Part shown: positions 1 to 5,352 of the stretch, piece after piece | Numbering within the stretch: position 1 is the stretch's first letter | Layout of the letters: each line of letters begins with the position of its first letter | Source: Treponema sp. | Lineage (GTDB): Bacteria > Spirochaetota > Spirochaetia > Treponematales > Breznakiellaceae | Assembly: GCA_031273835.1 (NCBI GenBank) | Contig: JAISRD010000078.1 | Coordinates: 1-6,464 of the forward strand | Length of the DNA: 6,464 nucleotides | Reading direction: 5' to 3' | The notes under the pieces: model-generated | Told to the model about the DNA's origin: nothing | The model's database searches: none | Seen by the model: the letters and a program-made list of their open reading frames with translations, nothing else | Position numbers and translations under genes: made by a program

Positions 1-1
1 G

Positions 2-43
2 CAGGACGTGGTACAAAGACTTGTTCATACATGCGCGCCCTGA
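2..43 (+). CDS. possible C-terminal end of an upstream gene (partial)
   Basis: An open frame enters from the left edge and ends at TGA 41-43, reading QDVVQRLVHTCAP. It overlaps the aroA start at 31 by 13 nt. Such an overlap fits the compact layout of this cluster and would explain why aroA has no clear Shine-Dalgarno sequence, since it could be translated by coupling. Only 13 residues are visible, so neither identity nor coding status can be established. An open frame this short is also expected by chance. Confidence 0.25.
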   Translation, partial: QDVVQRLVHTCAP

Positions 44-1440
44 TAAGACCCCACGGCTTTACCGGTAGGGTAAAAATACCCGCCTCCAAGTCCCACACCA
101 TAAGGAGGCTCTTGATGGCATCCCTCTGCGACGGAGTTTCCCGCATTGAAGGGCCCCTGGATTCCCTGGACGCCCAATCCTGCGCCGCCGCGTGCCGCGT
201 ACTCGGTGCCGACGTGGACGAAGAGCGGGATGGCGGGGGCCGGCTGGCGGCCTGGACCGTGCGGGGCCTCCGGGGCGGCCTTCCCGCGGGCTTATCCGGC
301 GGTCCAATCCCCGCTTCCGCGGAGTTCCGGATTGACGCGGGTAATTCGGGCACCACCCTGTTCCTTGCCCTGGCCGCCGCCGCCCTCGGGGGGATGCCCT
401 TTACCTTTACCGGGGATGATCAGCTTGGCCGCCGCAGCGCCGGACCGCTTCTGGACGCCCTAGGGGAATTGGGCGTTTCGGTCCGGTCGAACAGGGGCTG
501 TGTCCCCATTACGGTCCGCGGTCCCTGGAGGGGCGGCCGGGTCGCCGTGGACTGCCCCACAAGCCAGTACCTTTCGGCGCTGCTCATCGCCGCCCCCCTT
601 GCCCCCCCGGGAACCCTTACCGAGATCGACGTGCCCCTGCTCAACGAAAAACCCTATGTGGAAATGACCCTGTCCTACCTTGATAAACAGGGGCTTTTGG
701 CGGGCCCGGCCCGGCGGAAAGCGGGGGCCGGACCGGAGACGGGGATACGGTATAAGAGCGACTTCTCCTATTTCCGCATACCCGGAGGTGCTTCGTATAA
801 ACCCATGAACGGCCCCGTGCCGGGGGATTTTTCCTCCGCGGCCTTTCCCGCCGCGGCGGCGGTCATCACCGGCAATCCCCTTGTTTTATCCGGCCTTGAC
901 ATGGAAGACACCCAGGGGGACAAGGTTTTTTTCGATTACCTTGAGCGCATGGGCTGTACGGTGAAAACCACCGGGGCCGAAACCGGGAACGGCCCGGATC
1001 TGACGGTGATCCCCCCCGCCGGGCGGCTTCGGGGGGGGACCTTCGATCTTAACGCCACCCCCGACATGCTCCCCGTCATGGCGGCCCTGGCGGTATATGC
1101 CGGGGGGGACACCCTTCTTACCAACGCGGCCCACGCGCGCCTCAAGGAAACGGACCGTATCGCCGTAATGGCGGAGGAATTGGGCCGGCTGGGAATTTCC
1201 TGCGAGGAAAGGCATGACGGCCTTTTAATCAGGGGCCGTTCTTTCAGGACCCCGCCGGAGGGGCCGGGGGAAAACCGGAACCCCCCGGTTCTTGACGGCC
1301 GGGGGGATCACCGCGTTGTGATGGCCCTGGCCTGCGCCGCCCTGGGCTTTTCCGGCCCCGCCGAAATTGCCGGGGCCGAGGCGGCCGATGTAACCTATCC
1401 GGGCTTTATGGAACTTCTTGGCGCCGAAGAGTATACTTGA
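31..1440 (+). CDS. aroA: 3-phosphoshikimate 1-carboxyvinyltransferase (EPSP synthase)
   Basis: This cytosolic enzyme joins phosphoenolpyruvate to shikimate-3-phosphate, giving EPSP and phosphate, the sixth step of the shikimate pathway. The 469-residue product carries the family motifs in order: PASKSHTIR at 18-25 (K20, S21 and R25 match E. coli K22, S23 and R27), DAGNSGTT at 102-109 (PEP loop), GRRSAGPLLDAL near 133-144, TSQ at 177-179 (shikimate-phosphate site), PGDFSSAAFPAAAAV near 264-278, TPD at 343-345 (catalytic Asp345), LKETDR at 371-376 and GDHR at 425-428. At the position of E. coli K411 there is Val454 (VTYPGFMELL); from memory, class II enzymes also lack Lys there. The ATG at 31 places the first beta strand correctly. 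No Shine-Dalgarno is evident. The length is slightly above the usual 425-450, owing to Gly/Pro-rich loops near 65-95, 220-240 and 405-420. The stop lies 4 nt before trkA, so co-transcription is likely. Confidence 0.97.
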   Translation: MRALIRPHGFTGRVKIPASKSHTIRRLLMASLCDGVSRIEGPLDSLDAQSCAAACRVLGADVDEERDGGGRLAAWTVRGLRGGLPAGLSGGPIPASAEFRIDAGNSGTTLFLALAAAALGGMPFTFTGDDQLGRRSAGPLLDALGELGVSVRSNRGCVPITVRGPWRGGRVAVDCPTSQYLSALLIAAPLAPPGTLTEIDVPLLNEKPYVEMTLSYLDKQGLLAGPARRKAGAGPETGIRYKSDFSYFRIPGGASYKPMNGPVPGDFSSAAFPAAAAVITGNPLVLSGLDMEDTQGDKVFFDYLERMGCTVKTTGAETGNGPDLTVIPPAGRLRGGTFDLNATPDMLPVMAALAVYAGGDTLLTNAAHARLKETDRIAVMAEELGRLGISCEERHDGLLIRGRSFRTPPEGPGENRNPPVLDGRGDHRVVMALACAALGFSGPAEIAGAEAADVTYPGFMELLGAEEYT

Positions 1441-1444
1441 ACGG

Positions 1445-2917
1445 ATGCGCATTATCATTGTAGGAGCGGGGCTTGTGGGGACCCAGCTTGCCCGCCATCT
1501 TATCGAAGAAAAGCACGATGTTTCCCTGATTGAGTCCAACGCCGAGCGGGCCAGGCATGTGTCGAACCGCCTTGACTGCATGGTATTCCAGGACGAGGGG
1601 AATTCCATCCGCGTCCTGGAAGAAGCGGGGGTCGCGAAGGCCGACGCCCTGGTCTGCGTTACCGATTCGGATGAAGTCAACATGATAATCTGCGGTTTAG
1701 CGTCGCGGTATCCGGGGCTGCTTAAGATCGCCCGCGTCAGGAACGATGAATACGTAAAGCGGAATTTTCAAAAGCTCCCCCAGGGGGGCCCTTCCATGGG
1801 GATAGATTTTTTTGTTCACCCCGATGTGGAAGCGGCCCGTTCCGCCCTGAACGCGATTGAACACGGCGCCATAGGGGACATCCTCTCCTTTGCAGGAACC
1901 CCCTATGAATTGGGGTCCATTGACATTGCCCCCTCATCTTCCTTTGACGGCCTGCTGCTTTCGGAATTCCACGGCCTGATCCAGGGGGAATGTCTTATCA
2001 CCCTGGTGGAACGCGGCGGACGGACGATACTTCCCACGGGGGCAACCCGGCTCGAAGCGGGGGACCGTATTCATCTGCTCGCAAAGGAAGAAGAACTGGA
2101 CAGGGGATTTAAGATGGCGGGCCGCACGGAAAAACCGATACGCAGGATCGGCATCGTAGGCGGCGGCCGGCTGGGTTCCCTCATTGCGGCGGGGCTTCTG
2201 GATCAGGATAAGCGCGGCGAATACGAGGATATAGACGCCGGCGAAGAGCGGCCCCACTCCCGGAAGGAAAAAAAGGCGGGCTTTTTTTCCTTTTTTAAAA
2301 CCCTGATCCCTAAGAGTTTTAGGAAGGTGATCATCATCGAGGAGGACTACCGGCTCTGCAAAGAACTGGCCGCCCGCTTTCCCGAAGCCCTGGTTCTTAA
2401 CGAGGATATTTCCGAGGAAAGCTTTATCAGCGAAGAGAGCATTGACGATCTCGACCTCATTGTTACCGCCACGGAACATCAGGAACTCAATATCATTACG
2501 GCGGTATACCTTAAATCACGGGGGGTAGAGCGGGCGCTTGCCGTGGTTTCAAGCGCCGGTTACGCGGCGATAGCCAGGCGGCTGGGGGTCGACGTGGTGA
2601 TCCCCATGAAATCCGTGGTGGTCGATTCCATACTTGCCAAGCTCATGGGGGGCGACATACGGGGGCTCCACCGGCTCGGCGAAGGCACTGTGGGGATACT
2701 GGAAATTGACATCAGGGCCGGCTCCCAGGCGGAAGGAAGGGCCCTCAAGGATTTCCCCCTGCCCGAAGGCGCCCTTATCATGCTGGTCAACCGCGAGGTG
2801 GAGGAAGACTTTATACCCCGGGGGGATTATGTATACACCGCGGGACACAGGCTTATCCTTATCGCCCGCAGCGGGACCGAAGGCGAAATTGAAAAGATAT
2901 TCGGGGCCCGCAAATGA
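1445..2917 (+). CDS. trkA: TrkA: NAD-binding regulatory subunit of Trk potassium uptake
   Basis: This is a cytosolic peripheral protein that gates the TrkH potassium translocator in response to bound nucleotide. The 490-residue product has the duplicated RCK layout. Rossmann domain 1 has GAGLVG at 7-12 and an acidic residue, E30, ending beta-2. A first TrkA-C domain lies at about 145-225. Rossmann domain 2 has GGGRLG at 239-244 and KVIIIEED at 294-301, and a second TrkA-C domain lies at about 408-487. I chose ATG 1445 because MRIIIVGAG is the canonical start; an in-frame TTG at 1418 inside aroA would add nine residues unlike the family. The ATG follows the aroA stop by 4 nt with only a weak Shine-Dalgarno, suggesting coupling. 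The stop overlaps the trkH start (ATGA, 2914-2917). Oddity: about 40 charged and aromatic residues (about 253-293) separate the first helix from beta-2 in Rossmann domain 2, where most TrkA proteins have a short turn. Confidence 0.96.
   Translation: MRIIIVGAGLVGTQLARHLIEEKHDVSLIESNAERARHVSNRLDCMVFQDEGNSIRVLEEAGVAKADALVCVTDSDEVNMIICGLASRYPGLLKIARVRNDEYVKRNFQKLPQGGPSMGIDFFVHPDVEAARSALNAIEHGAIGDILSFAGTPYELGSIDIAPSSSFDGLLLSEFHGLIQGECLITLVERGGRTILPTGATRLEAGDRIHLLAKEEELDRGFKMAGRTEKPIRRIGIVGGGRLGSLIAAGLLDQDKRGEYEDIDAGEERPHSRKEKKAGFFSFFKTLIPKSFRKVIIIEEDYRLCKELAARFPEALVLNEDISEESFISEESIDDLDLIVTATEHQELNIITAVYLKSRGVERALAVVSSAGYAAIARRLGVDVVIPMKSVVVDSILAKLMGGDIRGLHRLGEGTVGILEIDIRAGSQAEGRALKDFPLPEGALIMLVNREVEEDFIPRGDYVYTAGHRLILIARSGTEGEIEKIFGARK
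2264..2296 (+). other. terminator-like hairpin with slippery heptamer inside trkA
   Basis: The arms AAGGAAAAAAAG (2264-2275) and CTTTTTTTCCTT (2281-2292) form a perfect 12-bp stem around the loop GCGGG. The run of T continues to 2296, so the transcript would look like a weak, A-U-rich intrinsic terminator within the gene. The same stretch contains A AAA AAG (2269-2275) aligned with the reading frame as X XXY YYZ, the classic -1 slippery heptamer. It encodes the RKEKKAGFFSFFK part of the extra segment in the second RCK domain. The structure is seen directly; any function is inference. Confidence 0.5.
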
Positions 2918-4350
2918 GGCGCATATTCCGCCTCCTCTTTATTGTCGTACTGCTCATCGGCCTTGCCATGATCTTCCCCCTGGCCCTGGCCCTGGCGGAA
3001 AGGGAAAGCGCCATGGCAGGGGCCTTCGGCCTTACCATGGCGGGGATCTTCGCGCTGTGCCTGCCGGTGATTTTTGTTACCAGGAAACAGCAGATACGGT
3101 TCAGTTCCCGGGAGGGCTTCCTGCTGGTGTTCTTAAGCTGGGCGTCGGCCTGTCTTATCGGGGCGCTCCCGGCCTTTATATCGGGGTACATCCCCCGGTT
3201 TTCAAGCGCGTTGTTTGAAAGCGTTTCGGGCTTTACCACCACCGGCGCTTCGCTTATCGCCGATCTCCACTCCGCGCCCCGGTCCCTTATCTTTTGGCGG
3301 GGGGAAACCCACTGGCTGGGGGGCATGGGGATGGTGGTCCTCACGGTGGCCCTCCTCCCCCTGCTGGGGGTCGGGGGCTTTCAGCTTATCAAAGCGGAAA
3401 CCACGGGGCCGGAAAAAGACAGGCTTACCCCCAAAATCACCGAAACCGCGAAGCTACTGTGGATCATGTATATAGCCCTTACCGCCCTTGAAGCGGCCCT
3501 GCTCCGGCTTGCGGGTATGGATTGGTTTGACGCGGTATGCTACGCCTTCTCTACCCTTGCCACCGGGGGCTTCGGCTCCCGGAATGAAAGCCTTGCGGCT
3601 TTTAACTCCCCCCTTATCGAATGGATAGTCCTTTCCTTTATGATTATCGCGGGCTTCAATTTTTCCCTTTCCTTCCGTTTGTTAAAGCGGAACTTCGCCG
3701 AAGTACTTCATAACAGCGAAGCGAAGGGTTATTTTACCATCATCCTTGTTTCGGCGGCGCTTATTGCAGCCGCTCTTATCGCCCGGGACCCGGCGGGGCC
3801 CGGAAACAGCATCAGGCAGGCCCTGTTCTTTACCGCCTCGATAATCACAACCACCGGTTTTTCCACGGGAAATCCGAATCTTTTACCCCCCCTTGCCCAG
3901 GGCGTTCTGCTGATACTTATGTTTGTCGGGGGCTGTTCAGGTTCGACCGCCGGGGGCGTTAAGGTGGTCCGTTATGTGGTCCTTTTTAAGCAGGCGGGAA
4001 ATGAGTTAAAGAAGCTCATCTATCCCCGGGGGGTTTTTTCGGTACGGCTTAACAACAAGGTGGGCCGCAAGGACGTGGTTTACGGCGTCGCCGGATTTAT
4101 CTTCCTGTACTTTTTCCTGGCCGCCCTGGGCATACTGGTAACGGCAAGCGCCGGGACGGATCTCTTTTCGGCGCTTAACATATCCCTGGCCAGTATCGGA
4201 AACATAGGCCTTGGGCTGGGAAACGCGGACCCCGCGGTGATCCTGGCCCTGCCGGCCTATGTCAAATGGTTTCTGTCTTTTTTGATGATCGCCGGCAGGC
4301 TGGAACTGTGGGCCGCCTTAGTGTTTTTATCCCCGGATTACTGGCGGTGA
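2914..4350 (+). CDS. trkH: TrkH-family potassium uptake membrane subunit
   Basis: This inner-membrane protein conducts potassium in partnership with TrkA, whose gene overlaps it by an ATGA. The 478-residue product is strongly hydrophobic from the first helix (residues 5-28). It has the four pore-loop repeats typical of the Trk/Ktr/HKT superfamily: FTTTGAS at 107-113, LATGGFG at 215-221, ITTTGFSTGN at 311-320 and SIGNIGLG at 427-434, each with the selectivity-filter glycine. GGCSGSTAGGVKVVR at 339-353 and the C-terminal GRLELWAALVFLSPDYWR at 461-478 are family hallmarks. The length is normal for TrkH. The ATG at 2914 gives a basic N-terminus (MRR) before the first membrane helix, and a weak GGGG lies upstream. 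It is the last gene of the cluster, and no strong terminator lies directly after its stop. KtrB is an alternative family name, but the two-domain TrkA partner favours Trk. Confidence 0.95.
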   Translation: MRRIFRLLFIVVLLIGLAMIFPLALALAERESAMAGAFGLTMAGIFALCLPVIFVTRKQQIRFSSREGFLLVFLSWASACLIGALPAFISGYIPRFSSALFESVSGFTTTGASLIADLHSAPRSLIFWRGETHWLGGMGMVVLTVALLPLLGVGGFQLIKAETTGPEKDRLTPKITETAKLLWIMYIALTALEAALLRLAGMDWFDAVCYAFSTLATGGFGSRNESLAAFNSPLIEWIVLSFMIIAGFNFSLSFRLLKRNFAEVLHNSEAKGYFTIILVSAALIAAALIARDPAGPGNSIRQALFFTASIITTTGFSTGNPNLLPPLAQGVLLILMFVGGCSGSTAGGVKVVRYVVLFKQAGNELKKLIYPRGVFSVRLNNKVGRKDVVYGVAGFIFLYFFLAALGILVTASAGTDLFSALNISLASIGNIGLGLGNADPAVILALPAYVKWFLSFLMIAGRLELWAALVFLSPDYWR

Positions 4351-4379
4351 GCGGCGTCCTCCCCCCCTGTACTCGCTAG

Positions 4380-4442
4380 CTGGTAGGGAGCGGTGTCTCT
4401 GAATTGCGTATCGGCCACGGACCGGGATTCCGGGTGTACGTA
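4380..4442 (+). pseudogene. remnant of a RelE/HigB-type (phage Gp49-like) toxin
   Basis: In the frame of 4380, directly after an in-frame TAG at 4377-4379, the sequence reads GVSELRIGHGPGFRVYV, preceded by LVGS. This matches the conserved central strand of the addiction-module killer family (Gp49-like, RelE/HigB superfamily), where GVxELRIxxGPGYRVYF is typical. About 20 of roughly 100 expected residues survive. The N-terminal part, including any start, is absent, and similarity ends at about 4442, exactly where the antidote fragment begins. It cannot make an active toxin. Homology is recalled from the family pattern and was not searched. Confidence 0.7.
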
Positions 4443-4588
4443 TGTCAAAGATTGCCGATGATGCCGGGCTGGGCAGGGGAAGCCTTTACAAGTCCCTTTC
4501 ACAAAACGGCAATCCCTCATTTGAAAAAATCCTGAAACTTCTGTCTTCCCCGGGGTTCAGTTTGCGGCTTGCCCCCAGTATCCAGTGA
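4442..4588 (+). pseudogene. C-terminal half of a HigA-like addiction-module antidote
   Basis: From ATG 4442 the frame gives 48 residues, MSKIADDAGLGRGSLYKSLS followed by QNGNPSFEKILKLLSSPGF and LRLAPSIQ, ending at TGA 4586-4588. This is the helix-turn-helix half of the DNA-binding prophage protein / addiction-module antidote family. In full-length members of about 100 residues, GMSKIAKETGLSRESLYKAL lies in the second half. The first half (the leader helices) is missing. The ATG probably was an internal Met and has no Shine-Dalgarno sequence before it. In an intact system the antidote follows its toxin, so the order here is native and an internal deletion explains the join. Whether the fragment is still translated is unknown. 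Confidence 0.7.
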
Positions 4589-4749
4589 ATTATAAAACCC
4601 CGGCAGCCGGTTATCGGCCAGGCTGCGGAAAATAACCGCTGCCATTCGGCGCAGACACGCTCGGGCAGTCCGGAAGTGAAATTAATAGTGAGCCGGAAGG
4701 TTTTGGAGTCGGTTCGGCGGGGGGTAGAGAAGGGTTTGAGGATACGCAT
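4486..4749 (-). pseudogene. small unidentified gene, 3' part apparently lost
   Basis: On the minus strand ATG 4749-4747 follows AAAGGAG with good spacing (AGGAG at 4763-4759) and opens an 87-codon frame to 4486. It starts MRILKPFSTPRRTDSKTFRL and continues TINFTSGLPERVCAEWQRLF. This N-terminal part looks like a folded protein with a beta strand and a Trp-containing helix. I do not recognise it with confidence. Beyond about residue 50 the frame runs antisense over the antidote remnant (4442-4588) and its composition stops looking native. I therefore read it as a gene truncated at the same rearrangement that scarred the toxin-antitoxin pair. An intact small orphan protein remains possible. Confidence 0.4.
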
Positions 4750-4758
4750 GGATAGCAT

Positions 4759-4765
4759 CTCCTTT
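4759..4765 (-). promoter_or_regulatory. ribosome binding site of the minus-strand small gene
   Basis: Read on the minus strand this is AAAGGAG, ending 9 nt before ATG 4749. It is the best Shine-Dalgarno sequence in the 4351-4868 stretch and fixes the start of the truncated gene. Confidence 0.55.
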
Positions 4766-4780
4766 GGGAAAAAGGATAAA

Positions 4781-4799
4781 TGCACGATAAGTGCACGAT
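4781..4799. repeat. two direct copies of TGCACGAT, period 11
   Basis: TGCACGAT occurs at 4781-4788 and 4792-4799, separated by AAG. The pair lies upstream of the minus-strand small gene at 4749, about one helical turn apart. It could be a protein binding site or simply a small duplication. Confidence 0.5.
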
Positions 4800-4836
4800 G
4801 CTACGAATCTTGAAAAACACCGAAAAGCGGGTTTCT

Positions 4837-4870
4837 GCTAATTCCTTGTATGATAAGGAATTAGCTTTTT
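4837..4870 (+). terminator. probable intrinsic terminator facing the tRNA gene
   Basis: GCTAATTCCTT (4837-4847) and AAGGAATTAGC (4855-4865) form a perfect 11-bp stem with a 7-nt loop, followed on the + strand by TTTTT (4866-4870). It would stop rightward transcripts coming from trkH or the debris region before they run antisense through the tRNA. The last two T residues are also the complement of the tRNA discriminator base and A72. On the minus strand the hairpin lies 3 nt past the tRNA end but is not followed by a U run, so it is a weaker terminator there and might instead mark the 3' precursor. Confidence 0.5.
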
Positions 4871-4939
4871 CCCCAGGGAGGATTCGAACCCCCACAAGCA
4901 GATCCAGAGTCTGCCGTGCTACCATTACACAACCGGGGA
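4869..4939 (-). tRNA. tRNA-Gln, anticodon CUG
   Basis: The minus strand folds into a complete 71-nt cloverleaf. The acceptor TCCCCGG pairs with CTGGGGA (one G-T pair), and the discriminator is A at 4869. The D arm is GTGT / GCAC with the loop AATGGTA. The anticodon stem GCAGA / TCTGC holds the loop CTCTGGA, and a 4-nt variable loop (TTGT) follows. The T arm is GGGGG / CCTCC around TTCGAAT. The anticodon CTG (4907-4905) reads the glutamine codon CAG. The first acceptor pair is the weak T-A typical of glutamine tRNAs. The 3' CCA is not encoded, so it must be added enzymatically. Confidence 0.96.
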
Positions 4940-4985
4940 GTAATATACTCTACTTCTTACCGCAACTCATCTTGCGATGCCCTAA

Positions 4986-5014
4986 ATCGTATAAAATGGT
5001 CAAAAAATTGTCAA
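4986..5014 (-). promoter_or_regulatory. sigma-70 type promoter of the tRNA-Gln gene
   Basis: On the minus strand TTGACA (5014-5009) and TACGAT (4991-4986) are separated by exactly 17 nt. Transcription would start near 4979, leaving a leader of about 40 nt before the tRNA 5' end, removable by RNase P. The -35 box is perfect and the -10 box differs from consensus at two positions (TACGAT against TATAAT). Confidence 0.78.
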
Positions 5015-5077
5015 GTATGCCGGGAACACTGATGTTTATGTACGCTCACCAGAGTTCAAGATGGTTCACCACGGTCC

Positions 5078-5103
5078 TATGTGTCGTTTTTATGTGTCAT
5101 TTT
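5078..5103. repeat. 13-nt imperfect tandem repeat
   Basis: TATGTGTCGTTTT (5078-5090) is followed directly by TATGTGTCATTTT (5091-5103) with a single mismatch. It lies in the gene-poor stretch between the tRNA promoter and the accessory promoter. Its role is unknown. Confidence 0.6.
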
Positions 5104-5218
5104 CGGGGCTTGGGTCTTGAAGGGCAAAATCGTATTGCCGCACCTGTTTTTTGGCCTTTTCCTGGTCTTTCTCGGTTTAGCGGTCTTTTCAGAAGGATTA
5201 TGTCCATTCTTTAGTTAA
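5081..5218 (+). other. short hydrophobic open frame, possible membrane-peptide remnant
   Basis: A frame from GTG 5081 to TAA 5216-5218 gives 45 residues. It includes a long hydrophobic run, IVLPHLFFGLFLVFLGLAVF, that could span a membrane once, followed by SEGLCPFFS. There is no Shine-Dalgarno before the GTG, and the frame overlaps the 13-nt tandem repeat. It could be a small protein, the tail of a decayed membrane gene, or chance. Apart from this and the repeat I see nothing coding between 5015 and 5270. Confidence 0.2.
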
Positions 5219-5229
5219 ATGTCATTTAA
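5215..5229. repeat. perfect 15-nt palindrome
   Basis: TTAAATG (5215-5221), a central T, and CATTTAA (5223-5229) form a perfect 7+1+7 dyad 45 nt upstream of the -35 box at 5275. It is a candidate regulator binding site. An A/T-rich dyad of this size has some chance of being accidental. Confidence 0.4.
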
Positions 5230-5239
5230 AACCACAAAT

Positions 5240-5268
5240 AAAACAATAAAATGAAAAAAAACAATAAA
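5240..5268 (+). promoter_or_regulatory. A-rich upstream element with two AAAACAATAAA copies
   Basis: AAAACAATAAA occurs at 5240-5250 and 5258-5268, with starts 18 nt apart, directly upstream of the -35 box at 5275. The A tracts fit an UP element for RNA polymerase alpha. The AAAACAAT core recurs in the arms of the dyad at 5311-5331, so the copies could also be extra binding sites for the same regulator. Confidence 0.4.
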
Positions 5269-5274
5269 TATTAG

Positions 5275-5303
5275 TTGACAAAATTAAAAACATGGTGTAT
5301 ATT
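5275..5303 (+). promoter_or_regulatory. strong sigma-70 type promoter of the RHH gene
   Basis: TTGACA (5275-5280) and TATATT (5298-5303) are separated by exactly 17 nt, with an A-rich stretch upstream. The start of transcription is expected near 5310, at the left edge of the 21-nt dyad. Confidence 0.78.
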
Positions 5304-5310
5304 AATTATG

Positions 5311-5331
5311 AAAACAATCATTGATTGTTTT
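5311..5331. promoter_or_regulatory. perfect 21-nt dyad, probable operator at the transcription start
   Basis: AAAACAATCA (5311-5320), a central T, and TGATTGTTTT (5322-5331) form a perfect 10+1+10 inverted repeat lying at about +1 to +21 of the promoter. The next gene encodes a ribbon-helix-helix protein, a fold that commonly represses its own operon by binding such dyads. Autoregulation is the simplest inference. As RNA it would form an A-U-rich hairpin in the 5' leader. Confidence 0.6.
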
Positions 5332-5340
5332 ACAATGCAA

Positions 5341-5346
5341 GGGAGG
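5341..5346 (+). promoter_or_regulatory. ribosome binding site deciding the RHH start
   Basis: GGGAGG ends 6 nt before ATG 5353. In-frame upstream ATG codons at 5308 and 5335 lie before the likely transcript start or before this site, so they are not preferred. Confidence 0.65.
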
Positions 5347-5352
5347 CATGAG

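Noticed and set aside
59..1215. Long open frames antisense to aroA and in its +2 frame
   Set aside because: They overlap an intact aroA with all family motifs. Long shadow frames are expected in GC-rich coding DNA, and their products are Arg/Pro-rich without recognisable motifs.
1418..1444. Upstream TTG start for trkA
   Set aside because: It adds nine residues before the canonical MRIIIVGAG start, has no ribosome binding site and overlaps aroA. ATG 1445 is preferred.
1934..2479. 181-codon frame antisense to trkA
   Set aside because: It lies wholly opposite a clear trkA, and the product has no family features.
4351..4395. Terminator directly after trkH
   Set aside because: Only a 4-bp CGCT/AGCG pairing is possible and no T run follows. 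Termination is more likely at 4837-4870.
4869..4885. tRNA 3' end as an integration site for the right-hand element
   Set aside because: The accessory genes lie on the 5' side of the tRNA, and I found no second copy of the T-arm/acceptor sequence elsewhere in the window.
4780..5214. 144-codon + strand frame running through the tRNA
   Set aside because: It reads across the tRNA-Gln gene, its promoter and the terminator hairpin, so it cannot be a normal gene.
5240..5331. CRISPR-like array of short repeats
   Set aside because: The repeats are only 8-11 nt, unevenly spaced and centred on a promoter, so operator sites explain them better.
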